Part shown: positions 17,254 to 26,706 of the stretch, one piece after another | How the letters are laid out: every line of letters starts with the position of its first letter | How positions within the stretch are numbered: position 1 is the stretch's first letter | DNA from: Enterobacter cloacae complex sp. R_G8 | GTDB taxonomy: Bacteria; Pseudomonadota; Gammaproteobacteria; Enterobacterales; Enterobacteriaceae | Direction: 5' to 3' | Length of the DNA stretch: 64,000 nucleotides | Assembly (NCBI RefSeq): GCF_024599795.1 | Contig: NZ_CP102246.1 | Span: 2,418,001 to 2,482,000, forward strand | Translations under genes and position numbers: made by a program | The notes under the pieces: generated by a model | Databases searched by the model: none | What the model was told of the DNA's origin: nothing | What the model saw: only the letters and a program-made list of their open reading frames with translations

Positions 17254-18987
17254 ATGCCTGTATTCGATTATCAGGGCGAGAAAAACACGCAGCTTATTAA
17301 GGATGCACTGACCATTGAAAGTATCAATTTTGGTGCAGCCACGTATGCTGATTATACCTATACAGAAGAAAATGGCTGGAAAGTATTAGACGGGACAACG
17401 CTTAACTACAGCGGCTGTACTAATCCCTATGGTGCTTTTTATGGCGAAAGTCTTCTTGAAACCAGCGCCGAATGCAACGTTATGGGAAAATATGACGCCA
17501 ATGGCAAGCTGGTCAATATAGGCATTAGCTTCTGGGGGACGGGCACTTACGCCAGCGCGCCTTCACTTCAGCATACCATCAATACCGCGATGGATACCGT
17601 CAGCGACGTATTGTCGGCACTGGTCGACGGCTATGCGGATAACTATGTTCTCAACGCGTATAAAAACCTCATGAGTTCGGTGGCCGCGTTTGCCACGGCA
17701 AATGGCCTGACCGGGAATGACATCATCATTACCGGACATAGTCTTGGCGGACTGGCCGTGAATAGCATGGCAACTCTGTCCGCACAGGGCCAGTGGGGTG
17801 GTTTCTTTGAGGACGCGAGCTACGTCGCATTTGCCTCCCCGACCCAGAACCTGGCCGACGATAAAGTGCTTAATATCGGTTATGAGAACGATCCGGTGTT
17901 TCGTGTGTTAACGGGTCATAGCCTGACGCTGGACAGTTTCTTTAACCACGACACGCCGCTTGAAACCTGCACCAATAACATCGTCTCCTTTAATGATTAC
18001 TATGCTGGCCTGACCAGCGATTGTAAGTTCTTTTCGATTGCGAATATGGCGTCATGGGCCGGGCACTCCGGTCAGGGCTATACGGACGGTGCATTACGAA
18101 TTATGGATTCTGAAATCTATGATTTCACCCATCAAAACTCCAACATTATTGTTTCTAATCTTTCTGAAGCCTACCGTTCGACGACCTGGGTTTCGGATCT
18201 CAATAAATCCGTAACGCATGTGGGGTCGACATTTATTATTGGTACCGAAACGAACGATTTATTGCAAGGCGGGAAGGGTAACGATTATCTCTGCGGTGGC
18301 GGGGGAGATGACAGTTTTAAAGATCACAGTGGCTACAATGTTATTTATGGTGGCGCAGGGACCAACACCTACGTAACGGAATGTAATATCGCCGATTTCA
18401 ATTTTAGTCACGATGCAGAAGGAACGCTGTACTTTAAGTATTCCACCGGGGATATTACCCGGGCGGAAGATATCCATTACGTTAATGCTGACCACACATT
18501 ATTCAGTCTGTTTGGTATTAACATTAACCAGAATGCGACATGGCAGGTTACAGATTATGGGTTAGAAGGTGATAGTGGCTCCATCGCGTATGCGAAAAGC
18601 TATTACGCCGATACGGAGAACAGCTTTACTATCTCGACCGCCAGTAATGACAGCTGGTTCTATTCAGGAGCCAACGACAGTGAGATCAGCGTAAACGGTA
18701 ACAATAACAATGTGGTTTCCGGGTATGCCGATGACGCCATTCACCTCAACGGCAGCGAAAATACGCTTCTCTTCTATGGTGATTTTGGTCATGACACGGT
18801 CTATAACCTCTCCGCTAGCGACAGCCTGATCTTTATGGCTAACCAGAACATTGCCGATAATGACAGCTATCTCAACCATCTGTCGTTTGACGGTGATAAT
18901 GCGTTACTCACCTGGGGCGACAGCAGCGTCACGCTGGTCGGTGTTAATAACGATATGCTTTCGCAGATGCATATTGCGGTAGCATAA
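17254..18987 (+). CDS. lipA: Secreted RTX lipase, family I.3 (LipA-like)
   Basis: A 577-residue protein closely related to Serratia marcescens LipA and Pseudomonas family I.3 lipases. The ATG at 17254 follows GAGGGA and is preferred over TTG 17227. The N-terminal half is an alpha/beta hydrolase lipase with the nucleophile Ser163 in GHSLGG and the family words GISFWGTG, VAFASPTQN and IGYENDPVFR. Around residues 331-372 are a few calcium-binding RTX-type repeats (GGKGNDYL, GGGGDDSF, GGAGTN), far fewer than in alkaline proteases. The end (MHIAVA) resembles the hydrophobic C-terminal type I signal. There is no Sec signal. Six cysteines are present, which is unusual for type I substrates. It closes the export operon, so synthesis and secretion are coupled. 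Confidence 0.9.
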   Translation: MPVFDYQGEKNTQLIKDALTIESINFGAATYADYTYTEENGWKVLDGTTLNYSGCTNPYGAFYGESLLETSAECNVMGKYDANGKLVNIGISFWGTGTYASAPSLQHTINTAMDTVSDVLSALVDGYADNYVLNAYKNLMSSVAAFATANGLTGNDIIITGHSLGGLAVNSMATLSAQGQWGGFFEDASYVAFASPTQNLADDKVLNIGYENDPVFRVLTGHSLTLDSFFNHDTPLETCTNNIVSFNDYYAGLTSDCKFFSIANMASWAGHSGQGYTDGALRIMDSEIYDFTHQNSNIIVSNLSEAYRSTTWVSDLNKSVTHVGSTFIIGTETNDLLQGGKGNDYLCGGGGDDSFKDHSGYNVIYGGAGTNTYVTECNIADFNFSHDAEGTLYFKYSTGDITRAEDIHYVNADHTLFSLFGININQNATWQVTDYGLEGDSGSIAYAKSYYADTENSFTISTASNDSWFYSGANDSEISVNGNNNNVVSGYADDAIHLNGSENTLLFYGDFGHDTVYNLSASDSLIFMANQNIADNDSYLNHLSFDGDNALLTWGDSSVTLVGVNNDMLSQMHIAVA

Positions 18988-18992
18988 GTCTT

Positions 18993-19017
18993 ATCCCCGC
19001 GGGACCCTCGCGGGGAT
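18993..19017 (+). terminator. Hairpin after the lipase operon
   Basis: A 9-bp perfect stem (ATCCCCGCG / CGCGGGGAT) lies 6 bases after the lipase stop. It lacks a T-run on the plus strand, so termination efficiency is uncertain; it may serve as a shared barrier between the convergent lipase operon and pspF. Confidence 0.55.
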
Positions 19018-19057
19018 ACGTTACTTCTGAACGTCTCTGCCAACACAGCCCTGACAG

Positions 19058-20035
19058 TCAGCGCATCTGATGCTTTTTGAGCAATGCCCTTAACTGGTGG
19101 TAGGTCAGCCCCAGCAGTTCAGCCGCCCCTTTCTGATTATATTTCGCTAACTTCAGGCTCTGCTCCAGCAGCTGTTGTTCCTGCTTATGCTGGAACTGAC
19201 GCAAATCAACAGGGAGTGAAGGCACATCGTCCGGGCTCGCCGGCGCGGTAACAGAGGGCGCGTTACGCTGAAAAGGATCGAGAATAATGTTATCCAGTTC
19301 CGTGTCACTGCTGCCGTGACGGTAGACAGAGCGTTCGACGACGTTCTTCAGTTCACGAATATTTCCCGGCCAGGGATAATTGAGCAGCGTCTCCTGGGCA
19401 TTATCGCTAAACCCCGGGAAAAGCGGCAGGCCGAGCTCACGGCACATCTGAATGGCAAACTGTTCTGCCAGCAGCATGATGTCACTGCGCCGCTCACGCA
19501 GCGGCGGAAGCTGGACGACATCAAAAGCAAGGCGGTCAAGCAGGTCGGCGCGAAATTTATCCTCCGCCACCATTTCCGGCAGGTTGGCATTCGTCGCACA
19601 GACAAGACGAACGTTGACCTGCAGCGGCTGACTGCCGCCGACGCGTTCCAGTTCGCCGTACTCAATGACGCGCAGTAATTTTTCCTGGACCAGCATTGGC
19701 GCGGTGGCCAGTTCGTCGAGGAACAACGTGCCACCATCGGCGCGCTCAAAACGACCCGGATGGCGTTTTTGCGCGCCGGTAAACGCGCCCGCTTCATGCC
19801 CAAACAGCTCAGTATCGAGAAGGTTTTCATTCAGCGCGGCACAGTTGAGTGAAATGAACGGGCCATCCCAGCGCCCGGACAGATAGTGGAGTCGGTTGGC
19901 AATCAGCTCCTTACCCGTACCGCGTTCACCGATAATCAACACCGGTTTATTGAGCGGGGCGAGGCGCGAAACCTGCTCCAGGACTTCGAGAAAGCTGTTG
20001 GCTTCACCGAGTAAATTGTCTTTATATCCAGCCAT
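19058..20035 (-). CDS. pspF: PspF, sigma-54 enhancer-binding activator of psp
   Basis: A 325-residue AAA+ activator identical in length to E. coli PspF when started at the ATG at 20033-20035 (MAGYKDN). It has no receiver domain, as known for PspF, whose activity is held down by PspA. Walker A (GERGTGKE), the sigma-54-contacting GAFTGA loop and Walker B (GGTLFLDEL) are intact, and the C-terminus carries the Fis-type helix-turn-helix (KGAAELLGLTYHQLRALLKKH). It is divergent from pspA, with a sigma-54 promoter for the latter in the shared gap. Confidence 0.96.
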   Translation of the reverse strand: MAGYKDNLLGEANSFLEVLEQVSRLAPLNKPVLIIGERGTGKELIANRLHYLSGRWDGPFISLNCAALNENLLDTELFGHEAGAFTGAQKRHPGRFERADGGTLFLDELATAPMLVQEKLLRVIEYGELERVGGSQPLQVNVRLVCATNANLPEMVAEDKFRADLLDRLAFDVVQLPPLRERRSDIMLLAEQFAIQMCRELGLPLFPGFSDNAQETLLNYPWPGNIRELKNVVERSVYRHGSSDTELDNIILDPFQRNAPSVTAPASPDDVPSLPVDLRQFQHKQEQQLLEQSLKLAKYNQKGAAELLGLTYHQLRALLKKHQMR

Positions 20036-20133
20036 GATGAAATTAACCACTCTTTAGCGAGATTCACCAGGTGAGCTTAGTTCCATGGTGGGTGAAAATC
20101 AATCACATTTAATAAAATCAATAAGATAAAAAG

Positions 20134-20150
20134 TTGGCATGAGAATTGTA
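20134..20150 (+). promoter_or_regulatory. Sigma-54 promoter of pspA
   Basis: TTGGCATGAGAATTGTA carries the -24 GG and -12 TTGT elements with the right spacing and closely resembles the E. coli pspA promoter. It lies 52 bases before pspA and about 100 bases from pspF, leaving room for PspF upstream sites, which I could not delimit. Confidence 0.85.
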
Positions 20151-20198
20151 TTGTCTGTACAGCAGGGCACCGCCCGATAACAGAAATGTGAGGATTGA

Positions 20199-20870
<672 letters not shown>

Positions 20871-20924
20871 TAATTTATGCGGCACCTGAGCGTGCCGCCA
20901 CGCATCGTACGACAAGGAGTACAC

Positions 20925-21149
20925 ATGAGCGCGCTTTTTCTGGCTATTCCCCTGACCATTTTCGTGCTGTTTGTTCTGCCGATCTGGTTATGGCTGCACT
21001 ACAGCAACCGTTCTTCACGGGACTCGCTTTCCCAGAGTGAGCAACAACGTCTGGTTCAGCTGTCCGATCAGGCGAATAAGATGCGTGAACGCATTCAGGC
21101 GCTGGAAGATATCCTGGATGCGGAACATCCGAACTGGAGGGAGCGTTAA
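20925..21149 (+). CDS. pspB: PspB, inner-membrane phage shock sensor
   Basis: The 74-residue protein from ATG 20925 matches E. coli PspB exactly in length; the start follows AAGGAGT, whereas 20877 has no ribosome-binding site. One N-terminal membrane helix (ALFLAIPLTIFVLFVLPIWLW) is followed by a cytoplasmic coiled-coil with a leucine-zipper-like pattern. Known: PspB works with PspC to bind PspA and relieve PspF inhibition. Its stop overlaps the pspC start (TAATG). Confidence 0.96.
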   Translation: MSALFLAIPLTIFVLFVLPIWLWLHYSNRSSRDSLSQSEQQRLVQLSDQANKMRERIQALEDILDAEHPNWRER

Positions 21150-21508
21150 TGTCTGGACTGAATTTGAATAAAAAATTGTGGCGGATCCCACAGCAGGGCA
21201 TGGTTCGCGGCGTCTGTGCGGGGCTTGCCCACTATCTGGATGTACCCGTTAAGCTGGTGCGCGTGGTAACGGTGTTATCGATTTTCTTCGGTCTGGCGTT
21301 TATCACGCTGGTGGCATACATCGTTCTGTCGTTTGTGCTTGATCCTATGCCGGAAGGCGAACTGGCTGCAGAAGGGGCACCACGTAGTGGCGATATTCTC
21401 AACCAGGTGGATGCTGAACTGGCCGCAGGTGAAAGGCGCCTTCGCGAAATGGAACGCTACGTGACATCTGACACCTTTACGCTGAGAAGTCGTTTTCGTC
21501 AGCTTTAA
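21149..21508 (+). CDS. pspC: PspC, inner-membrane phage shock sensor
   Basis: A 119-residue protein, the same length as in E. coli, with the PspC domain (WRIPQQGMVRGVCAGLAHYL), a central membrane region and a basic C-terminus ending TLRSRFRQL. It overlaps pspB by one base. Known: PspC protects against secretin toxicity and transduces membrane stress to PspA. Confidence 0.96.
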   Translation: MSGLNLNKKLWRIPQQGMVRGVCAGLAHYLDVPVKLVRVVTVLSIFFGLAFITLVAYIVLSFVLDPMPEGELAAEGAPRSGDILNQVDAELAAGERRLREMERYVTSDTFTLRSRFRQL

Positions 21509-21520
21509 GAGAGAGCTTTA

Positions 21521-21742
21521 ATGAATAAAAACTGGCAACAGGCCGGTCAGAAGGTAAAACCCGGCCTGAAAATCGCAGGTAAACTGGTCCTGCTGACGGC
21601 ATTACGCTATGGCCCGGCAGGGGTGGCTGGCTGGGCAATAAAATCTGTTGCCCGTAAGCCGGTGAGAATGCTGCTGGCCTTGGCGCTGGAGCCGCTGTTG
21701 CAAAAACTGGCAAAACGCGTTTCACGCCGATACCTCTCCTGA
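21521..21742 (+). CDS. pspD: PspD, phage shock peripheral membrane protein
   Basis: A 73-residue protein of the same length as E. coli PspD, with the conserved centre [26 protein letters not shown]. It is the last gene of the operon here; the thiosulfate sulfurtransferase gene pspE that follows in E. coli is absent, and a hairpin follows directly. Confidence 0.95.
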   Translation: MNKNWQQAGQKVKPGLKIAGKLVLLTALRYGPAGVAGWAIKSVARKPVRMLLALALEPLLQKLAKRVSRRYLS

Positions 21743-21754
21743 TCCTCTTGTGTG

Positions 21755-21788
21755 CGTCAGCCTTTCTTTTTTGAGAGAAAGGCTGACG
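21755..21788 (+). terminator. Terminator of the psp operon
   Basis: A 13-bp perfect stem (CGTCAGCCTTTCT and its complement) closes an 8-base T-rich loop 12 bases after pspD and is followed by a T-rich but interrupted tract. Confidence 0.75.
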
Positions 21789-21888
21789 TCATTTCTGTGC
21801 ATTTTCTTCGTTTCTCTCCTTTCTTTGCGGCAGCTCACATTACTGCGTAGCGCCGCGTTGAGATCGCGTTTTTATGCGCTCAGGTCCG

Positions 21889-21917
21889 TTGACAGATATT
21901 TTTCATGGGAGTAGATT
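21889..21917 (+). promoter_or_regulatory. Sigma-70 promoter of the ycj operon
   Basis: TTGACA (21889-21894) and TAGATT (21912-21917) are separated by exactly 17 bases. The predicted start of transcription is at about 21924, just before the operator-like site. Confidence 0.75.
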
Positions 21918-21925
21918 GCCTTTCG

Positions 21926-21939
21926 TGGGACCGCTACCA
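21926..21939 (+). promoter_or_regulatory. Operator-like site for the LacI-type repressor YcjW
   Basis: TGGGACCGCTACCA fits the LacI/GalR-family dyad TGGnAnCGnTnCCA with a central CG. It covers roughly +2 to +15 of the predicted transcript and touches the ycjM ATG, an ideal place for repression. The same 14 bases recur at 31873-31886. Confidence 0.75.
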
Positions 21940-23636
21940 TGGGAAATAAAGTGAACGCGAAAATTAAAAGTTTAATTAGTCTTGTTTACGGTGATTCGTT
22001 TTCTGAGATGCAACTGGAAAGTTTGTCAGAGAAAATCTCCAGTGCTGCTAACGTTATTAGTGAAAAGCGTAAATCCGGTTGGGATGAAAAAGATGTCGTC
22101 CTGATTACCTATGCCGATCAGTTTTACAATGAAGGGGGGAATGCGCTGCCTGTTTTTACCCGTTTTTATAACAAATGGCTTTCTCGTTCATTTTCTCATG
22201 TGCATCTTTTACCTTTTTACCCGTGGTCCTCTGATGATGGTTTTTCCGTTATCGATTACCATGACGTTGCGCCTGAAACGGGAACATGGCAAGACGTTGC
22301 TGAATTAAAGCAGTATGCCAGTTTAATGTTCGATTTTGTTTGCAACCATATGTCAGCGAAAAGCCAATGGTTCGCTCATTATCTTGCGCAAAAACCGGGC
22401 TATGAAGATTTCTTTATTTCCGTGGATCCGCAAACCGATTTATCTGCTGTGACACGGCCTCGCGCATTGCCTCTCCTGACACCTTTTACACTTGATGATG
22501 GCAGCGTCCGGTATCTGTGGACGACCTTCAGCGATGACCAGGTTGACCTCAATTTTGCCTCTCCTCAGGTGTTGATCGCGATGGTGGATGTGCTTCTCCA
22601 TTACCTGGTAGAAGGGGCGCGCTATATCCGCCTTGATGCAGTCGGTTTTATGTGGAAGATCCCCGGAACACGCTGCATCCATCTTGAACAAACGCACCGT
22701 TTGATTCAGCTCTTCCGCGCCATTACGGACGCTGTGGCACCGGGTACGGTGATTATCACTGAGACCAATGTCCCGCATAACGACAACGTTTCTTACTTTG
22801 GTGACGGCAAGAATGAAGCGCAGATGGTGTATCAGTTCTCGTTACCACCGCTGGTTCTGCATGCCGTTCATCGTCAGGATGTCCGGGCACTTTGTCAATG
22901 GGCCTCATCGCTGGAACTGCCGTCAAAGCAAACCACCTGGTTTAACTTTTTGGCTTCGCACGACGGGATTGGACTTAATCCGTTACGCGGAATTTTACCG
23001 GAATCGGAAATTCTGTCGCTGGTAGAAACACTCCAGCAGGAAGGCGCGCTGGTTAACTGGAAAAATAACCCTGACGGAACGCGCAGCCCGTATGAAATCA
23101 ATGTGACTTACCTCGATGCATTAAGTTATCAGGACTGTGAGGATAGTCTGCGCATAGCCCGTTTTATATTGGCTCATGCCGTACTGTTGAGTTTTCCGGG
23201 TGTGCCTGCAATCTATATTCAGAGCATCATTGGCTCCCGCAATGATTACAATGGGGTGGAGCGGTTAGGGTATAACAGGGCAATAAACCGTAAGAAATAC
23301 TGTGCCGGAGAAATTGACGGCGAGCTTGAAGATAAAAACGGCCTGCGTAATAAGGTTTATTGCCAGTTAAGCGCATTAATAGCATTACGACGACAAGAGA
23401 AAGCATTCCATCCAGACAGTGAGGCATTCTTCGAAACCTCAGGTGAACATGTTTTTAAAATAGTTCGCATTGCCGATAACGGCGAGCGAATTACAGCACT
23501 CTTTAATTTCAGTAATGATATTCAACACCTCCCTTCAAATAGTCAGTCAGGAAAAGATTTAATAACCGGGATCAATATTAACGATACGACGTTGACCCTA
23601 AATCCATGGCAGGTTATGTGGATTAAAGAAAACTAA
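21939..23636 (+). CDS. ycjM: Glucosylglycerate phosphorylase YcjM (GH13)
   Basis: A 565-residue GH13 enzyme matching E. coli YcjM (559 residues), which phosphorolyses 2-O-alpha-glucosyl-glycerate. The catalytic nucleophile is Asp233 in YIRLDAVGF and the acid/base Glu275 in IITETN; HLLPFYPWSSDDGFSVIDY is the sucrose-phosphorylase-type substrate loop. The ATG at 21939 overlaps the operator; a GTG at 21951, preceded by GGGA, aligns exactly with the E. coli start and is a good alternative (561 residues). It is the first gene of the ycjMNOPQRSTUV operon and would release glucose 1-phosphate for YcjU and central metabolism. Confidence 0.95.
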   Translation: MGNKVNAKIKSLISLVYGDSFSEMQLESLSEKISSAANVISEKRKSGWDEKDVVLITYADQFYNEGGNALPVFTRFYNKWLSRSFSHVHLLPFYPWSSDDGFSVIDYHDVAPETGTWQDVAELKQYASLMFDFVCNHMSAKSQWFAHYLAQKPGYEDFFISVDPQTDLSAVTRPRALPLLTPFTLDDGSVRYLWTTFSDDQVDLNFASPQVLIAMVDVLLHYLVEGARYIRLDAVGFMWKIPGTRCIHLEQTHRLIQLFRAITDAVAPGTVIITETNVPHNDNVSYFGDGKNEAQMVYQFSLPPLVLHAVHRQDVRALCQWASSLELPSKQTTWFNFLASHDGIGLNPLRGILPESEILSLVETLQQEGALVNWKNNPDGTRSPYEINVTYLDALSYQDCEDSLRIARFILAHAVLLSFPGVPAIYIQSIIGSRNDYNGVERLGYNRAINRKKYCAGEIDGELEDKNGLRNKVYCQLSALIALRRQEKAFHPDSEAFFETSGEHVFKIVRIADNGERITALFNFSNDIQHLPSNSQSGKDLITGININDTTLTLNPWQVMWIKEN

Positions 23637-23651
23637 AAAAGGACCTTAACA

Positions 23652-24944
23652 ATGAAAATGCCGAGAATTGTGCTGATTTCAGCACTGGTTTCGTGCGCCC
23701 TGTTATCAGGCTGCAAGGACGACACACAATCTTCTGTGACCATCGAGTTTATGCATTCATCGGTTGAACAGGAGCGCCAGGCCGTCATTACGAAACTGAT
23801 TGAGAAATTCGAGAAAGAGAATCCGTCCATCACGGTGAAACAGGTACCGGTCGAAGAGGACGCATACAACACCAAGGTGATAACCCTGGCCCGAACCGGC
23901 GCTCTGCCGGAAGTGATTGAGGTCAGCCATGACTATGCAAAAGTGATGGATAAGGAGCAGTTACTGGATCGCAAGGCCATTGGCGAAGCCATTAAAGCGG
24001 TTGGTGAAAACACCTTCTACGAGGGCATTCTGCGTGTTGTTCGCACGGAAGACGGCACCGCGTGGACGGGTGTGCCAATTAGCGCCTGGCTGTCAGGTGT
24101 CTGGTACCACAAAGATGTTCTCGCCGCGGCGGGTATTAAAGAGCCGCATAACTGGCAACAGCTGCTGAAAGCCAGTCAGATGCTCAACGACCCGGCTAAG
24201 AAACACTACGGTATTGCGCTTCCTACTGCTGAAAGTGTCATGACCGAGCAGGCGTTCTCCCAGTTTGCGCTCTCAGGTGGAGCCAATGTCTTCGACGCGC
24301 AGGGCAACATCCAGATTGATACGCCGGCCATGTCAAACGCACTGGCGTTTTATAAAGAGCTGGCGAAGAACACGATGCCTGGCTCGAACGATGTCATGGA
24401 GATCAAAGACGCGTTCATGAACGGTTCCGCGCCAATGGCGGTTTACTCCACCTACATTCTGCCTGCCGTGTTTAAAGAAGGGGATCCTGCCAACCTGGGC
24501 TTCGTGGTCCCAACGGAAAAATCGTCTGCCGTTTACGGCATGGTGACGTCGCTGACGATCACGACCGGCCAGACTGAAGAAGAAACCAAAGCCGCCGAAA
24601 AATTTGTGACCTGGATGGAGCAGGCTCAAAACGCGTCGGACTGGGTCATGATGTCTCCGGGGGCGGCGTTACCGGTGAACAAACTGGTGGTGGATACCGA
24701 GAGCTGGAAAAACAACGAGGTCATCAAAGCCTTTGGTCAACTGCCTTATGAGCTGATCGCACAGTTCCCGAACGTGCAGGTATTTGGGGCCGTGGGCGAC
24801 AAAAACTTTACCCGCATGGGCGACGTGACAGGTTCCGGCATCATCAGTTCGATGGTGCATAACGTGACGGTAGGTCAGCAAGACCTCAACACCACGTTAA
24901 GCAACAGCCAGAAACGCCTGACTGACCTGGTTTCACAACGATAG
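23652..24944 (+). CDS. ycjN: YcjN, lipoprotein sugar-binding protein of ABC importer
   Basis: A 430-residue family 1 solute-binding protein, the same length as in E. coli. The signal peptide ends in the lipobox LSGC, so the mature protein is anchored by a lipid on Cys21. It lies between the phosphorylase and the two permeases, and with YcjO, YcjP and the ATPase YcjV forms a carbohydrate importer of the CUT1 (maltose-type) class. The substrate is not established; the operon context points to an alpha-glucoside. Confidence 0.95.
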   Translation: MKMPRIVLISALVSCALLSGCKDDTQSSVTIEFMHSSVEQERQAVITKLIEKFEKENPSITVKQVPVEEDAYNTKVITLARTGALPEVIEVSHDYAKVMDKEQLLDRKAIGEAIKAVGENTFYEGILRVVRTEDGTAWTGVPISAWLSGVWYHKDVLAAAGIKEPHNWQQLLKASQMLNDPAKKHYGIALPTAESVMTEQAFSQFALSGGANVFDAQGNIQIDTPAMSNALAFYKELAKNTMPGSNDVMEIKDAFMNGSAPMAVYSTYILPAVFKEGDPANLGFVVPTEKSSAVYGMVTSLTITTGQTEEETKAAEKFVTWMEQAQNASDWVMMSPGAALPVNKLVVDTESWKNNEVIKAFGQLPYELIAQFPNVQVFGAVGDKNFTRMGDVTGSGIISSMVHNVTVGQQDLNTTLSNSQKRLTDLVSQR

Positions 24945-24967
24945 GAGCGCTTCTGCGGAAGGAAATT

Positions 24968-25849
24968 ATGAAGACGTTGTTTTCTGGTCGTTCAGATATG
25001 CCTTTCGCCATGCTGCTGTTGGCCCCCAGCCTGATTTTGCTGGGGGGCCTTGTGGCCTGGCCAATGATTTCCAACATTGAAATCAGTTTCTTACGCTTGC
25101 CGCTCAACCCGCGCATTAGCGCGGTGTTTGTTGGGCTGGATAACTACATCCGTATTTTGAGTGATGCAGCGTTCTGGCACTCCCTGTGGATGACCTTCTG
25201 GTATACGACACTGGTCGTTATGGGTAGCACAGCGTTGGGATTGGTTGTCGCCATCTTTTTTAACCGGGAGTTTCGGCTGCGTAAAACGGCGCGTTCGCTG
25301 GTGATTTTGTCCTACGTCACGCCCTCTATTTCACTGGTGTTTGCCTGGAAGTACATGTTCAACAACGGCTACGGCATTGTGAACTACCTGGGCGTAGACC
25401 TGCTGCATCTGTATGACCAGGCGCCGCTATGGTTCGACAACCCCGGCAGCAGCTTTGTGCTGGTGGTGCTGTTCGCCATCTGGCGCTACTTCCCGTATGC
25501 GTTTATCTCGTTTCTCGCGATCTTACAAACGATTGATAAATCGTTATACGAAGCCGCAGAAATGGATGGCGCGAATGGCTGGCAACGTTTTCGTATCGTC
25601 ACGCTGCCCGCGATTATGCCGGTGCTGGCCACGGTCATCACGCTGCGAACCATCTGGATGTTCTACATGTTTGCGGACGTGTATCTGCTGACCACTAAGG
25701 TCGATATTTTGGGCGTCTATCTCTACAAAACGGCCTTTGCCTTTAACGATTTGGGTAAAGCTGCGGCTATCTCAGTGGTGCTGTTTGTGATCATTTTCGC
25801 CGTCATTCTGCTGACCAGAAAAAGGGTAAACCTCAATGGCAACAAATAA
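24968..25849 (+). CDS. ycjO: YcjO, sugar ABC transporter permease (MalF-type)
   Basis: A 293-residue permease with six membrane segments, the same length as E. coli YcjO. The EAA loop reads YEAAEMDGANGWQRFRIVTLP, the site for docking the ATPase. It overlaps ycjP by 14 bases, so translation is coupled. Confidence 0.95.
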   Translation: MKTLFSGRSDMPFAMLLLAPSLILLGGLVAWPMISNIEISFLRLPLNPRISAVFVGLDNYIRILSDAAFWHSLWMTFWYTTLVVMGSTALGLVVAIFFNREFRLRKTARSLVILSYVTPSISLVFAWKYMFNNGYGIVNYLGVDLLHLYDQAPLWFDNPGSSFVLVVLFAIWRYFPYAFISFLAILQTIDKSLYEAAEMDGANGWQRFRIVTLPAIMPVLATVITLRTIWMFYMFADVYLLTTKVDILGVYLYKTAFAFNDLGKAAAISVVLFVIIFAVILLTRKRVNLNGNK

Positions 25850-26678
25850 ACGCATACTGGGACGTATTGGCTTTTATCTGGGGCTCGCGGCGTTCCTGAT
25901 TATCACGCTGTTCCCGTTTTTCGTGATGCTGATGACCTCCTTTAAAAGCGCCAGAGAGGCGATATCGCTGCATCCGACCATTTTGCCGCAGGAATGGACG
26001 TTACAGCATTACATCGACATCTTTAACCCGCTGATTTTCCCGTTTGTGGATTACTTCCGTAACAGCATGGTGGTGTCACTGACTTCGTCGATCGTTGCGG
26101 TGTTTCTCGGCACGCTGGGGGCTTACGCCTTATCCAAACTGCGTTTTAAAGGGCGCACGACGATCAACGCTAGTTTCTACACCGTCTACATGTTCTCAGG
26201 GATTCTACTGGTGGTGCCGCTGTTCAAAATCATCACCGCGCTCGGCATCTATGACACCGAACTGGCGCTGATTATCACCATGGTGACTCAGACGTTACCC
26301 ACGGCGGTATTTATGCTGCGCAGCTATTTCGACACCATCCCGGACGAAATAGAAGAAGCCGCGATGATGGATGGCCTTAACCGCCTGCAAATCATCTTTC
26401 GCATCACCGTTCCGTTGGCGATTTCGGGCCTGGTGTCGGTCTTTGTCTACTGCTTTATGGTGGCGTGGAACGACTATCTGTTTGCCTCCATTTTCCTGTC
26501 CAGCGCCAGCAACTTCACCTTGCCGGTAGGGCTGAACACGCTTTTCAGTACGCCAGATTACATCTGGGGCCGCATGATGGCGGCGTCGCTGGTGACGGCA
26601 CTGCCGGTGGTCATCATGTATGCGCTGTCTGAACGTTTTATTAAAAGTGGTTTGACCGCCGGTGGCGTTAAGGGCTGA
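25836..26678 (+). CDS. ycjP: YcjP, sugar ABC transporter permease (MalG-type)
   Basis: A 280-residue permease with six membrane segments and the EAA loop IEEAAMMDGLNRLQIIFRITVP. It is the partner of YcjO in the ycj importer. The start lies inside the ycjO 3' end. Confidence 0.95.
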   Translation: MATNKRILGRIGFYLGLAAFLIITLFPFFVMLMTSFKSAREAISLHPTILPQEWTLQHYIDIFNPLIFPFVDYFRNSMVVSLTSSIVAVFLGTLGAYALSKLRFKGRTTINASFYTVYMFSGILLVVPLFKIITALGIYDTELALIITMVTQTLPTAVFMLRSYFDTIPDEIEEAAMMDGLNRLQIIFRITVPLAISGLVSVFVYCFMVAWNDYLFASIFLSSASNFTLPVGLNTLFSTPDYIWGRMMAASLVTALPVVIMYALSERFIKSGLTAGGVKG

Positions 26679-26706
26679 GGCGGCCAATTTTAACAAGGAG
26701 TGAGTC

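Noticed and set aside
20050..20130. IHF site and PspF upstream activating sequences
   Set aside because: They are expected between pspF and pspA by analogy with E. coli, but no match was good enough to place them.
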